This document shows positions 17,627 through 26,147 of a stretch of 64,000 bases of DNA, in pieces; the first letter of the stretch is position 1, and the number at the start of each line of letters is the position of its first letter. The translations under genes were made by a program, and so were the position numbers. The DNA comes from Vibrio astriarenae. GTDB lineage: Bacteria; Pseudomonadota; Gammaproteobacteria; Enterobacterales; Vibrionaceae. The stretch is taken from NCBI RefSeq assembly GCF_010587385.1, contig NZ_CP047476.1:186001-250000 (forward strand), written 5' to 3'. The notes under the pieces are model-generated. The model was given only the letters and a program-made list of their open reading frames with translations, made no database searches and was not told the DNA's origin.

Positions 17627-18412
17627 TTATTTAAAGGCTTTTCTTGAATAATCATCAACAAACATCACAAATGTATTGGGCGTATCATCACGATATATCC
17701 CGGTTTTGAAATAGGGGCCAACGCAATCGAGGTAGCTTGTCGGTCCGCTAAAATTAACGACGACCTCATCATCAATACTCACCCGAAGGAAGCCGCTATC
17801 TTGTGGTGTCCAAACCACATTCACTTCAAATTGATACCAGTGATTTGTTTTTATCGGCTCGCTCAAATAGTGTTGCTGTCTCACCATACCCTCTTTGTTG
17901 TGCAGGTTAACGGCAAGATCGCTAGTTTGACCTCTGATCAGGAAGCGGTTGTCTCTAAGTTCGATACCCAAGTTTGGGCTACGGCTAATTTCACCCAGAT
18001 GACGATCGGGCGTTGCATGCCATTGAGCGATCAAGGCCCTGACATTATCGAATTGCCAGTCATCTGAAATTAAGATTCTGAAACGGTATTGCATTTCAGC
18101 ATTGAAGGGTGCTCTGTAGGTTTCATAAATCTCGGCTCGATATGCTTCACCTGTTCGAGTTTGAAAAACATCACCGGGTTGCAACTCTACACGCAATGCT
18201 TGATTTGAGCCTTCGATTGGGTCATCGACGATTTGAGCTGAGTGGGGGTAGTTAAAGTGGGCTCCCCAACCGTTAAGGGAACTAAAGTCACTCTCAAAAT
18301 GTTGGCTTTGTTCCGACCTCGTATCTAAGACCGGACATTCTAAATCAATCTCTGCGTGTGCTTTGAAAGAAGAAAGTAATAGGATGAATATGAAAGCGAT
18401 AGTTTGAATCAT
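17627..18412 (-). CDS. Secreted polysaccharide lyase-like protein (heparin lyase I family fold)
   Basis: A 261-residue secreted protein with a signal peptide (MIQTIAFIFILLLSSFKAHA). The mature chain looks like the PF14099 polysaccharide lyase family (beta-jelly roll; heparin lyase I, glucuronan lyase and relatives). Hallmarks are EAYRAEIYETY (usual GSRAE-type strand), RALIAQWHATPD with the catalytic-face Gln-Trp-His, NHWYQFEVNVVW and GPYFKTGIYRD. It would degrade acidic polysaccharides by beta-elimination; the substrate is not predictable. Two Cys residues (near 25 and near 230) could form a disulfide. No other carbohydrate genes lie nearby, so this is an isolated activity. Confidence 0.78.
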   Translation of the reverse strand: MIQTIAFIFILLLSSFKAHAEIDLECPVLDTRSEQSQHFESDFSSLNGWGAHFNYPHSAQIVDDPIEGSNQALRVELQPGDVFQTRTGEAYRAEIYETYRAPFNAEMQYRFRILISDDWQFDNVRALIAQWHATPDRHLGEISRSPNLGIELRDNRFLIRGQTSDLAVNLHNKEGMVRQQHYLSEPIKTNHWYQFEVNVVWTPQDSGFLRVSIDDEVVVNFSGPTSYLDCVGPYFKTGIYRDDTPNTFVMFVDDYSRKAFK

Positions 18413-18527
18413 GAATACCAGCTAGGATATCGAACATGCGGTTCAGCGTAGGCAAAGACGATATCATAGGTTGGTAATCGAAGTGGGGCATATTCGGAAC
18501 CACAATGGAGTTTTGCTACGTGAATCG

Positions 18528-19214
18528 CTATTTTAACCATTTAAACGCCCGCTCCAAAAATGCACTCACATTATCTCGAACGATCACACCATGGGCCATG
18601 ACTAGAATTTTCGTATCCCACTCCAACAAGCGCTCTAAATGCTGACGAGCGTCAGTTTTGCCAAACATAAAACTCAAACGCCAATCAAGCGGCATTTTCC
18701 CATTGGGAGCTAATATTCCAACACATTTGGCAACGAGCTTTTGCCAGTAAGTAAAGTCCTGGCCGGAAAAGTTCTCAATCAAGTCAGTGACAATGAGCAC
18801 CTTGGACTCTTTATGGTAAAACACACACTCTTCCATCAGAGGTGAACCGGAGAAGAGCTCTTGATCAATATCGTCACTCCAAGGCCAGTTTTGCGACTGG
18901 TTTAATGTTTCGCTAAAGGTAAGGTCTTTACGCTTTTTAATGACTTCATCAGTCCCAAAGAGTTGAGCGTTGGGATAGGCACAAAGCCACTCAGGTAAGA
19001 ACAAATGATGCAAGTGATTGGGTGCGATGAGATAGGCAACCTCCCCGAGCTCGTCAACTTGGTGTTTGATTGATTCAGACAGTTGAATAGGGCTATGCAC
19101 CCAAAGCTTTCCAGATGACAGCTTCACAATGGTCATCCGAGTTGAAAAGGGGAGACCTAAAAATTGAACTGAGGTGCCGTCGAATATCCATATATTTTGA
19201 GCTAACATTTCCAT
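18528..19214 (-). CDS. DUF4336 domain protein (metallo-beta-lactamase-like fold)
   Basis: A 228-residue cytoplasmic protein of the DUF4336 family. It has the metallo-beta-lactamase-like outline: an N-terminal strand pair (QNIWIFDGTSVQFLGLPFSTRMTIVKL), LWVHSPIQLSE, then LIAPNHLHHLFLPEW, where the usual HxHxDH metal motif is replaced by NHLHH. Enzymatic activity is therefore uncertain. Start: ATG 19214 (MEMLAQNIW) has a ggaaa ribosome site. A GTG nine codons upstream (19241) is the longer alternative. Single gene, no clear neighbours in function. Confidence 0.8.
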   Translation of the reverse strand: MEMLAQNIWIFDGTSVQFLGLPFSTRMTIVKLSSGKLWVHSPIQLSESIKHQVDELGEVAYLIAPNHLHHLFLPEWLCAYPNAQLFGTDEVIKKRKDLTFSETLNQSQNWPWSDDIDQELFSGSPLMEECVFYHKESKVLIVTDLIENFSGQDFTYWQKLVAKCVGILAPNGKMPLDWRLSFMFGKTDARQHLERLLEWDTKILVMAHGVIVRDNVSAFLERAFKWLK

Positions 19215-19718
19215 GTTGTTTTCCGTAGCAATATTGTCCACCTGAGTACGATAACATTACCTTATCACTTGTGTTTAACGGATAATTAGACTTGCTCGAC
19301 ATAAGTACTGGCTGAGAAGTGTGGGAAGTTCGGTGTTTACTTAGTAGCCAACTAAACCTTACCGTATTGCATTTCATCACCCACGATGGTTAGTATGGCC
19401 TGTCTCTTAAATTCAAAGAGCCAGCAGTCGACGGAAGACTGCTTTAATCCAAAGGATTGTCTATGTAGTTTGGACAACACAATGAACTTCAAAATCACAT
19501 CTGGCCCAATTATTGAGCCAACTGAAGGGTCGCCTCATGTATTGGCTGTACTTCAATCAAACGTCTCAACAACCCACTCTCAGTTAGCGCTGCTCCAGCG
19601 TCACACCTGCTATAAAGCCCACTATTCGTATTATTTTTGATTGTTAGCCATCGCGCTAGGCACGCGCACATCTAGACATTTCAGTCTGTTTACAACATCA
19701 AAATTTAAGTACGAAAAC
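19215..19718. other. Long intergenic leader between DUF4336 and TyrP-like genes
   Basis: About 500 bp without a conventional gene. An in-frame stretch at 19386-19640 has no family resemblance and I do not call it. The notable content is a short ORF at 19537-19587 with a good ribosome site and an aromatic-rich start, a CGCTG-CTC-CAGCG mini-hairpin just after its stop (19589-19601), and a possible competing pairing of TAGCGC (19585-19590) with GCGCTA (19653-19658). This is consistent with an mRNA leader of the permease gene. Confidence 0.5.
19537..19587 (+). CDS. Candidate leader peptide, 16 residues, aromatic-rich
   Basis: The ORF encodes MYWLYFNQTSQQPTLS: Tyr, Trp, Tyr and Phe occupy four of codons 2-6. 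AAGGG (19525-19529) lies 7 nt upstream of the ATG. It sits 131 nt ahead of a Tyr/Trp permease gene, the setting in which ribosome stalling on aromatic codons could control expression. No conserved terminator is evident downstream, so attenuation is not proved. It may be a chance ORF. Confidence 0.35.
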   Translation: MYWLYFNQTSQQPTLS

Positions 19719-20873
19719 ATGAACACAAAACTTCTAGGGAGCTCCCTAATTATCTCTGGCACGGCGCTTGGTGCTGGCATGCTCGCGATCCCAATGGTAT
19801 TGGCTCAATTTGGCCTACTGTACGGGACGTTATTAATGATTTTTATCTGCTTCGGAACTACCTACGCATCGCTATTATTGCTTGAAGCGACCATCAAAAC
19901 TGGCGGAGGCTTGGGTTTAAACACCGTTGCCCGAAAAACACTGGGACTTCCGGGGCAAGTAGCAACCAATGGTTTGCTTTACGCACTGCTCATCTGTTTG
20001 CTGATGGCCTACATCTTAGGCGCAGCTGATCTTATTAGTCAGTTTACTCAAAACTTGGGCTTCGAATTTAGTCCAACTCAGAGCCAAGTTCTCTTTACTC
20101 TCATTTCTGGCTTAATCATCACCTGCGGCACGGGGGTTATTGATAAGCTGAATCGCTCACTCTTTTTCGTCATGATTGCTAGCCTAGTCATGACCCTCAG
20201 CTTCTTAGTACCAGACATGGATTTAAGCCGCGATGGGAGTGTGCTCGATCCTGATCATATCGGTTTGATTAAAACCAGTGCAGTACTCTTCACCAGCTTT
20301 GGTTCAGCAGTCGTGATTCCATCATTAGTCGAATATAACGCAGGCGCGACCAATAAGCAGTTGCGTAATATGGTGATTATGGGCTCACTGATTCCGTTGG
20401 TGTGTTACTTGGTTTGGCTATATGCAGTTGTCGGTAATCTCGATGCTCAGCATCTTGGGCAGATTGATGGTGTAGGCGGTCTTATCGCCGTGTTCTCTGA
20501 TAAATCAAGCTGGATTGCCTCTCTGCTTTCGACATTTACCGGGCTCGCATTGCTGACATCGTTCTTTGGCGTTGCGATGGCGCTGTTCAATCAAAACCGC
20601 GACATGTTCAATCAGAACAAAGCTGTTACTTATGCACTAACCTTTGTTCTGCCGTTAGCGGGCTCGCTGCTGGCTGCAGACAAGTTCCTCGCGGTGCTTG
20701 GCTATGCAGGGATCATTCTTGTGTTCTTGGCAGTATTCATTCCTTTGGCAATGGTACACAAACTGCGTAAAGAGAAAACAGAGTCTGAAAGTTATACCGC
20801 AGAGGGTGGTGTACCAATGATGGTTTTTTCTTTGATGTTTGGTGGCTTCCTCTTGGTGTCACAGCTCCTCTAA
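19719..20873 (+). CDS. tyrP: Aromatic amino acid permease, TyrP/Mtr family (HAAAP)
   Basis: A 384-residue inner-membrane proton symporter with about 11 membrane helices. The N-terminus (GSSLIISGTALGAGMLAIPMVLAQFG) is the family signature, and length and hydrophobic pattern fit E. coli TyrP and Mtr. It imports tyrosine and/or tryptophan; which one cannot be told by eye. ATG 19719 is chosen since residues before it (from an upstream TTG at 19641) are not permease-like. It is preceded by a 500-bp leader that contains an aromatic-rich short ORF, and followed by a hairpin terminator shared with the patatin gene. No full TyrR box (TGTAAA-N6-TTTACA) is visible, only a half-like TGTTTACA at 19687-19694. 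Confidence 0.9.
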   Translation: MNTKLLGSSLIISGTALGAGMLAIPMVLAQFGLLYGTLLMIFICFGTTYASLLLLEATIKTGGGLGLNTVARKTLGLPGQVATNGLLYALLICLLMAYILGAADLISQFTQNLGFEFSPTQSQVLFTLISGLIITCGTGVIDKLNRSLFFVMIASLVMTLSFLVPDMDLSRDGSVLDPDHIGLIKTSAVLFTSFGSAVVIPSLVEYNAGATNKQLRNMVIMGSLIPLVCYLVWLYAVVGNLDAQHLGQIDGVGGLIAVFSDKSSWIASLLSTFTGLALLTSFFGVAMALFNQNRDMFNQNKAVTYALTFVLPLAGSLLAADKFLAVLGYAGIILVFLAVFIPLAMVHKLRKEKTESESYTAEGGVPMMVFSLMFGGFLLVSQLL

Positions 20874-20896
20874 ATCGCTGAAACTCACAAATTATC

Positions 20897-20918
20897 CGCG
20901 CCAGCAAACTCTGGCGCG
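20897..20918. terminator. Terminator hairpin between convergent genes
   Basis: A perfect 8-bp stem CGCGCCAG (20897-20904) / CTGGCGCG (20911-20918) with a 6-nt loop lies between the convergent TyrP and patatin genes. Confidence 0.7.
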
Positions 20919-20939
20919 CTATTTGACTAAATGCGGCGA

Positions 20940-22280
20940 TTAATCCGTCAGACCCATCAAGCATTCCTTGATCTTTGCATTCAACCCAACTGCAACACCG
21001 TCCCAATCAAAAGTGTCGATATTTGCATCTTCGTCTATCTCCGAATGAAGATTCTGCAGTTTTTCGTAATCAGGCGGCGTATGACTCCAATGCTCAGGAT
21101 CTCGCCCTTGTACATAACCGTAGCAATACATGCTTCTCATATACTCTCGATTAAATGGTGCATCAGAAGCCGGGTCGGGTACATCATTGTGAATGAAAGA
21201 GAGATTAAATGAAGCTCCCGCCTCTTGGCTTTGCTGATAGATAAGCGCTAAATTGCTACGACTTTGAAACTTAATCATAGTGGCAATCGAGCGGACCATA
21301 ATAGCCATCAAGCTTGGATCGGTGGCTCGCCATGTTGCTGCTGAACGGCCATTGTTTATCAACCAAATATGATTGGTTCTTTCATCCAATTCCGTCAACC
21401 CAGCTTTAAATAGCAGTCGATCTTCAATGGCCGAATAAGAGCCAATGTCGACACCTTCAGGTACAAAGAATACTTGTGATATCACACCGCCATCGACATG
21501 CATTTCATCATAGATTTGGTCGCCATCATAAACGGGGATTTGAACGGGCTCGAAAACCCCCGGTATGGATGCAGAGGCGATAATGACGTTCTCGAACAGT
21601 TGCTCAGCTTCTTCGCTATCATGCATGGCTATCGCTCCCATGTTCCAGATAACAGGACGTTGGGAGTCAAGGTTAGTGGTCTTTACGAGAAAGGTGCGAC
21701 CACGCAAATACTCGTGCTTCACCTTGTCTAACAGCTCTCTGTTCACCTCATTACGCACACGTTCACTGAATAACTCGGTGTTCAAGATAGATGAGCTATT
21801 AAATAGCTGCCAGATGTAGCGAGTGTCATAGAGGTCTTCATCGGAAAGCTCGGTGTAGAGCTCTTTGATTTTGTAGTCATACTCTTCACCTAAGAACGCG
21901 TAAAGCCCCAAGATGGCGCCAGTACTGATCCCCGTGACTAATCGATACTCTGGACGTTCACCACTGTCACTCAACGCATTGAGGATTCCTGCACCATAAG
22001 CGCCATTGGCACCGCCACCGGAAATAGTTAGGTGATGTTGAGGTTTACGTTTACCGCCTTCATCGACAATCAATGAGAGGTCAAAAAAGTCGCGTCGGTT
22101 GGATTCATTGATGATGGCTTGCTCGATAGAGTAGGGCACATCACCCCAAATTCTAATTGCAGGATCAGTCAGAACACCTTGCGTTGCAACCATATTCGCT
22201 GGTGCAGCGTTGCGCTCAGGCGTTGAGCTACACGCCGTAATCATCAAAGCTAAACCGCATGTCATCAGTGTTCTTATCAT
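20940..22280 (-). CDS. Patatin-like phospholipase lipoprotein
   Basis: A 446-residue lipoprotein: lipobox ITAC with Cys17 and Ser at +2, compatible with outer-membrane sorting. The patatin domain shows the glycine-rich oxyanion loop ISGGGANGAYGAG (88-98), the nucleophile elbow GISTG with Ser119, and the dyad Asp263 in HVDGG. It should be an acyl hydrolase acting on phospholipids or other esters at the cell envelope. The C-terminal third (after about 300) is a specific extension with no recognised motif. The start is ATG 22280, with a gggaaa site upstream. Single gene, convergent with the permease. Confidence 0.92.
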   Translation of the reverse strand: MIRTLMTCGLALMITACSSTPERNAAPANMVATQGVLTDPAIRIWGDVPYSIEQAIINESNRRDFFDLSLIVDEGGKRKPQHHLTISGGGANGAYGAGILNALSDSGERPEYRLVTGISTGAILGLYAFLGEEYDYKIKELYTELSDEDLYDTRYIWQLFNSSSILNTELFSERVRNEVNRELLDKVKHEYLRGRTFLVKTTNLDSQRPVIWNMGAIAMHDSEEAEQLFENVIIASASIPGVFEPVQIPVYDGDQIYDEMHVDGGVISQVFFVPEGVDIGSYSAIEDRLLFKAGLTELDERTNHIWLINNGRSAATWRATDPSLMAIMVRSIATMIKFQSRSNLALIYQQSQEAGASFNLSFIHNDVPDPASDAPFNREYMRSMYCYGYVQGRDPEHWSHTPPDYEKLQNLHSEIDEDANIDTFDWDGVAVGLNAKIKECLMGLTD

Positions 22281-22566
22281 CGGGCTGTTTTCCCAGTTGG
22301 AGAGTTAAATCTCGTTTTGGACTTAACTCGTTTTATTGTGTGATATCCAAACGCTATGTGCAGGAAAATACAGTAAAAATGTCCGCAGCAACATGAATAA
22401 CAGATATACCAAAAAGAATAATGAAGCCACGGAAAAGTCGCCACTTAGAGGTTTAAAAATGCTACTAAACCTCACGAAATGATCTTGAGCAATGCAAAAC
22501 TGATCGAATATCACCACTAGCGAGTAATGAAACCACAAACAAACACTTAAGAAGAGCAAGTGCCTC

Positions 22567-23211
22567 ATGACCATGAACATGAAAGTGACCAGTGATGATA
22601 TAAAAAACCTAGATGACCGCTATCGAGCCAATTTGGTGAACAGCTTATCGGGATTCAAAAGTGCCAACCTAGTGGGAACCGTTGATGCCAATGGCAGAAC
22701 CAACCTCGCAATCGTCAGTTCGGTTTTCCATCTTGGTGCAAACCCACCATTGCTCGGCATGATCTCACGGCCTCACACCGTTACACGCGATACTCTGGAG
22801 AACATTCTCACCACCGGCGAGTACACCATCAACCACGTCAACAGTGCTATCTGGAAACAAGCCCACCAAACATCAGCGCGTTATCCTAGTGATGTTTCTG
22901 AGTTCGAAGAAGTCGGGCTGACCCCAGAATGGCAAGAAGGGGTTCTTGCGCCGTTTGTTGCAGAAAGTCGCCTTAAATATTCTCTAAAGTTGGTCAGTAG
23001 CCAAACCATTGAGCTCAATGGGGTGATGCTGCTCATTGGAGAGATCACACAACTCTATTTAGAAAGAGAAGCTGTTTCAGAGGGAGGCTATATTGATATC
23101 GAATCCCTCGATACAGTTGCAGTCTCTGGTCTTGATAGTTACCACGTAATAAATGGTATTGGTCGGCTGACTTATGCCAAGCCCAATACCAAACCAGAGA
23201 TATTCGGTTAG
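22567..23211 (+). CDS. Flavin reductase-like FMN-binding protein
   Basis: A 214-residue protein of the flavin reductase-like domain family (PF01613, split barrel). Matching stretches are LSGFKSANLVGTVDANGRTNLAIVSSVFHLGANPPLLGMISRPH and DTLENILTTGEYTINHV. It would bind FMN and may reduce flavin or an unknown substrate. No signal peptide. Three Met codons open the frame (22567, 22573, 22579) and the exact start is uncertain; an aagag purine stretch lies upstream of 22567. The 3' end overlaps the LysR gene on the other strand by 4 nt. The LysR/NmrA pair nearby suggests a redox-related locus. Confidence 0.85.
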   Translation: MTMNMKVTSDDIKNLDDRYRANLVNSLSGFKSANLVGTVDANGRTNLAIVSSVFHLGANPPLLGMISRPHTVTRDTLENILTTGEYTINHVNSAIWKQAHQTSARYPSDVSEFEEVGLTPEWQEGVLAPFVAESRLKYSLKLVSSQTIELNGVMLLIGEITQLYLEREAVSEGGYIDIESLDTVAVSGLDSYHVINGIGRLTYAKPNTKPEIFG

Positions 23212-24134
23212 GTTATTGAGCTAGGCGATTGTCCCGATAGAATCTCCACAAACTCAGGTCGCTTGCTGCGCATAAACTCAAGAAAGAGCTGTGATTTGAG
23301 GGGAAGGTGGCGTTTATCAGGATAGACCAGCAACATGCTCCTATCTTGTGGAACCCATTCATCTAACACAGTCTTCATCTCACCTTTCGCAATCTCGTTT
23401 CTGAGCATAGAGTGGGGCAAGTAGCAAATTCCTGCGCCTTTCACTGATAGTGCTTTGGTTACATTAAAATCATCTGAGATCAGCTCTGAATTACTGCTAA
23501 TTTCTATCTCTTCACCTTGGTACGCGAATCGCCAAGGCAGGAAATAACCGTCTACATGGTTGTGAATACAAGGGCGTTGATAGAGCTCGAGTGGGTGATC
23601 TGGCTCCCCATACTTTGCGAGAAACGTGTTTGAAGCCGTTAAAACATATTTGACGTTAGAAAGTGTCAGCGCCATCAAGTTCGAGTCGTGCAGTGGACCT
23701 AAGCGAAAAGCAAAATCGATACTCTGTTTGGTCAAGTCTTGAAAGCGATTCGATGAGGCCAAGTTGATTTTAATGGTGGGGTAAAGAGCGCGAAACTCAG
23801 CAAGCATTGGAGCTAAGGTATCCTGGCTAAGCGCTTTCGGGGCAGTGATAGTTAAGGTGCCAACGGGCTGGTGGGCCATCTCCTCGGCTTCGTTGTAAAG
23901 CTCACTGACCGTATCGGCAATTAGCTGTGCTTTAGGTAAAACTTGAGAGCCAAGTTCTGTCAACGACAAAGAGCGGGTGGAGCGGTTTAACAACTTCCCC
24001 CCTAAGTCCTGCTCCAGTTGCTGGATTTTACGACTCACAGTCGTAGTCGGCACGTTCAAATAGCGCGCGGCCTCGGCAAAGCTTTTTAGCTCTACAACTT
24101 TCGCAAACAGCGGTAATGCGGATAACTCTTTCAT
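23208..24134 (-). CDS. LysR-family transcriptional regulator
   Basis: A 308-residue LysR-type regulator. The N-terminal winged helix-turn-helix is clear (LPLFAKVVELKSFAEAARYLNVPTTTVSRKIQQLEQDLGGKLLNRSTRSLSLTELG), followed by a substrate-binding co-inducer domain (GTLTITAPKAL onwards). It is divergent from the NmrA-type dehydrogenase at 24285, a standard arrangement for a regulator and its target. The 150-bp region between them has a perfect 14-bp palindrome at 24151 and a second dyad at 24201. The C-terminus converges with and overlaps the flavin reductase-like gene by 4 nt. Probable activator of the NmrA-like gene; inducer unknown. Confidence 0.9.
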   Translation of the reverse strand: MKELSALPLFAKVVELKSFAEAARYLNVPTTTVSRKIQQLEQDLGGKLLNRSTRSLSLTELGSQVLPKAQLIADTVSELYNEAEEMAHQPVGTLTITAPKALSQDTLAPMLAEFRALYPTIKINLASSNRFQDLTKQSIDFAFRLGPLHDSNLMALTLSNVKYVLTASNTFLAKYGEPDHPLELYQRPCIHNHVDGYFLPWRFAYQGEEIEISSNSELISDDFNVTKALSVKGAGICYLPHSMLRNEIAKGEMKTVLDEWVPQDRSMLLVYPDKRHLPLKSQLFLEFMRSKRPEFVEILSGQSPSSIT

Positions 24135-24150
24135 AGCTCATTTTTGCTTG

Positions 24151-24164
24151 TCCCATATATGGGA
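24151..24164. promoter_or_regulatory. Palindromic operator candidate TCCCATATATGGGA
   Basis: A perfect 14-bp palindrome 17 bp upstream of the LysR start codon, in the LysR/NmrA divergent region. It is a good candidate autoregulatory LysR site. Confidence 0.55.
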
Positions 24165-24200
24165 TAGTAAAGTTCATTTTAACCATCTAATCAACATATT

Positions 24201-24223
24201 TGGGTTTGACTATAGTAAACCCA
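24201..24223. promoter_or_regulatory. Second dyad in LysR/NmrA region
   Basis: TGGGTTT (24201-24207) and AAACCCA (24217-24223) flank a 9-bp spacer that contains TTGACT and TATAGT-like bases. A LysR recognition site overlapping the NmrA-gene promoter is plausible. Confidence 0.5.
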
Positions 24224-24284
24224 TACCAACGCAGCACAGTGTGCCGCAGGTCCACAAAACAGTATTGATTAGAAGGGGTTCAAC

Positions 24285-25145
24285 ATGGATATTCTCGTAT
24301 TAGGCGCAACAGGCAACACAGGCTCAGAAGTGGTTCGTCAACTCAAAGAAGCAAACGCGAGTTTTGGTATTATGGCGCGTAACGCATCTGCAGCTGAAAA
24401 ATTAGACCTTGAAGCCAATCAGGTAAGAGTAAGTAATTACGACAACGTAGAGACCATGACTGAAGCGCTTACCGGTATCAAGAAAATCTACGTTGCGATG
24501 CCAGTTCACCCAAGCAATAAACAGTGGATTGAGAACATTGTAGAAGCTTCAAAAGCGGCAGGGGTTGAGTTAATTGTGAAGCTATCCGGTATGGGGGCAA
24601 AAGCGGATGCAGGCTCTGAAATAATCCGCACACATGTAATCACTGACGATATGGTAAAAGCATCAGGCATTGCGTACACCATCGTGCAGCCAAACTCATT
24701 TTATCAAAACCTATACGGCAGCTTGCCAACGATCAATGCGATAGGACAGTTTTTCTTGCCATTAGCGCAAGCAAAACAGAGCGTTATCGATATTCGTGAC
24801 GTTGCCGCCGTTATCGTGACCGCGCTAACGCAATCAGGCCATGAAAATCAAACTTATCTAATCTCAGGTCCTGAAGCACTCACATTCGCAGAGCAAGCAG
24901 CGATCCTGAGTGAAACATCAGGCAAGAAAATAGAATATGTTGCAGTCTCTCAAGAAGCCGCAGAAAGCGGAATGAAAGAAGCAGGATTGGATGATTGGAG
25001 CGCTGAAAAACTCGCTGAAATTATGGCTTGGTTCGGTGAAGGACACTACACCGATGTGACTGATACTGTCGAAAAAGTAACAGGCAAAAAACCAAGAACT
25101 TTCCGTGCATTCGCAGAAGAGTTTGCTGCTGTGGTTGAAAAGTAA
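24285..25145 (+). CDS. NmrA-like NAD(P)-binding oxidoreductase
   Basis: A 286-residue atypical short-chain dehydrogenase of the NmrA/NAD(P)H-quinone-sensing type. The dinucleotide-binding loop GATGNTG lies at residues 7-13, followed by an Asn/Arg-rich cofactor edge (MARNASAAEKL). The catalytic Tyr-x-x-x-Lys of classical SDRs is not evident, so it may be a redox sensor (like QorB-type proteins) or a reductase with a different mechanism. Divergent LysR at 23208. A stem-loop terminator follows. Cytoplasmic. Confidence 0.9.
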   Translation: MDILVLGATGNTGSEVVRQLKEANASFGIMARNASAAEKLDLEANQVRVSNYDNVETMTEALTGIKKIYVAMPVHPSNKQWIENIVEASKAAGVELIVKLSGMGAKADAGSEIIRTHVITDDMVKASGIAYTIVQPNSFYQNLYGSLPTINAIGQFFLPLAQAKQSVIDIRDVAAVIVTALTQSGHENQTYLISGPEALTFAEQAAILSETSGKKIEYVAVSQEAAESGMKEAGLDDWSAEKLAEIMAWFGEGHYTDVTDTVEKVTGKKPRTFRAFAEEFAAVVEK

Positions 25146-25164
25146 ATTGCTATCGTTGATACAC

Positions 25165-25195
25165 AGCCTCCCAAGTGGAGGCTTTGTTGATTTTT
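25165..25195 (+). terminator. Rho-independent terminator
   Basis: A perfect 7-bp stem AGCCTCC (25165-25171) / GGAGGCT (25177-25183), then ttgttgattttt. Ends the NmrA-like gene. Confidence 0.75.
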
Positions 25196-25286
25196 GTTCT
25201 CAAGTTGACTTAGAACCTATTGAAGGCACCCATAGGTTCAAGATATAAGAGTCACAATACATAACCAGTAACAAGAGAAATAATTG

Positions 25287-25916
25287 ATGGTCGATTTTAC
25301 AGTTGGCGAATGGATCTTTAAGCCTAAGCTGAGCGAGGTGACGTCAAACTCGGTATCCATCACCACAGAGCCAGAGACAGACTTTTGGCAGCGTTCCTAC
25401 TACGGTTTTCGAAACGATAATGCCCCGGCATTACAAATAGAATCCGATGAAAACTTCACCTTCACTACAAAGGTCAGTTTTGACTATCAAGCCCAGTTTG
25501 ACCAGTGTGGCGTGATACTCTATTTGGATAGTGAAAACTGGTTTAAGGCTTCCATCGAGTATGAGAACGATGAGTTTTCGAGGCTAGGGAGTGTCGTAAC
25601 TAATCTAGGTTACTCAGACTGGGCTACAACGGATATCCCACTACCAAAAGAAATTTGGTATCGACTGAGCCGCCGAGGCCCAGACTTCTTGATTGAATCT
25701 TCATTGGATGGTGTCACGTTCAAGCAAATGCGTATTTTTCATCTCCACAAACTGGGTGAAACCACCAAGGAGATGGGGCAGTGCAACCCTCCAATGGCGG
25801 CAACAAATACGGTACGTTTTGGTGTGTATGCGTGTAGCCCGCTGGATTCATCATTCACAGCGCAGTTTGCTGAGATGAGTTTACAGCCATGCCAGTGGTT
25901 GGCGCATGCGGTTTAA
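25287..25916 (+). CDS. DUF1349 domain protein (concanavalin A-like)
   Basis: A 209-residue protein of the DUF1349 family (YesU-like beta-sandwich, sometimes labelled regulation of enolase protein 1). Typical segments are TETDFWQRSYYGFRNDNAPALQI-like residues, FTFTTKVSFDYQAQFDQCGVILYLDSENWFKASIEYEN and WYRLSRRGPDFLIESSLDG. No signal peptide, so cytoplasmic. The start is ATG 25287; the codon before it is TTG and is not needed. Binding or enzymatic role unknown; a carbohydrate-related fold only suggests ligand binding. Single gene with no obvious terminator. Confidence 0.85.
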   Translation: MVDFTVGEWIFKPKLSEVTSNSVSITTEPETDFWQRSYYGFRNDNAPALQIESDENFTFTTKVSFDYQAQFDQCGVILYLDSENWFKASIEYENDEFSRLGSVVTNLGYSDWATTDIPLPKEIWYRLSRRGPDFLIESSLDGVTFKQMRIFHLHKLGETTKEMGQCNPPMAATNTVRFGVYACSPLDSSFTAQFAEMSLQPCQWLAHAV

Positions 25917-26147
25917 CTTTGTGGACCAATGTTGGTGCATTGCACTCTAGCTTTGCGCCAACTTGGTGCCAAATGATTGAAAAACAGCCAATAACACCGA
26001 AATACAAAGCTGACTTTGGTTGGCATAGTTTTCGCTACGTCACTAATGCTTTTTTTGGTTTTCGGTTGTACGACATGATGATTTCTACAAGGACTTTTTC
26101 CTATAAGTCAAAAACCTCTTCAATATTGATCAATTATGGAGTGGTTT

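Noticed and set aside
19386..19640. 84-codon ORF upstream of the permease
   Set aside because: No ribosome site or family similarity; the region looks like an mRNA leader. Its aromatic C-terminal codons (HYSYYF) were noted but the shorter ORF at 19537 has better signals.
22323..22580. 85-codon hydrophobic ORF on the minus strand
   Set aside because: Overlaps the start of the flavin reductase-like gene, has no ribosome site, and its hydrophobicity follows from A/T-rich intergenic sequence.
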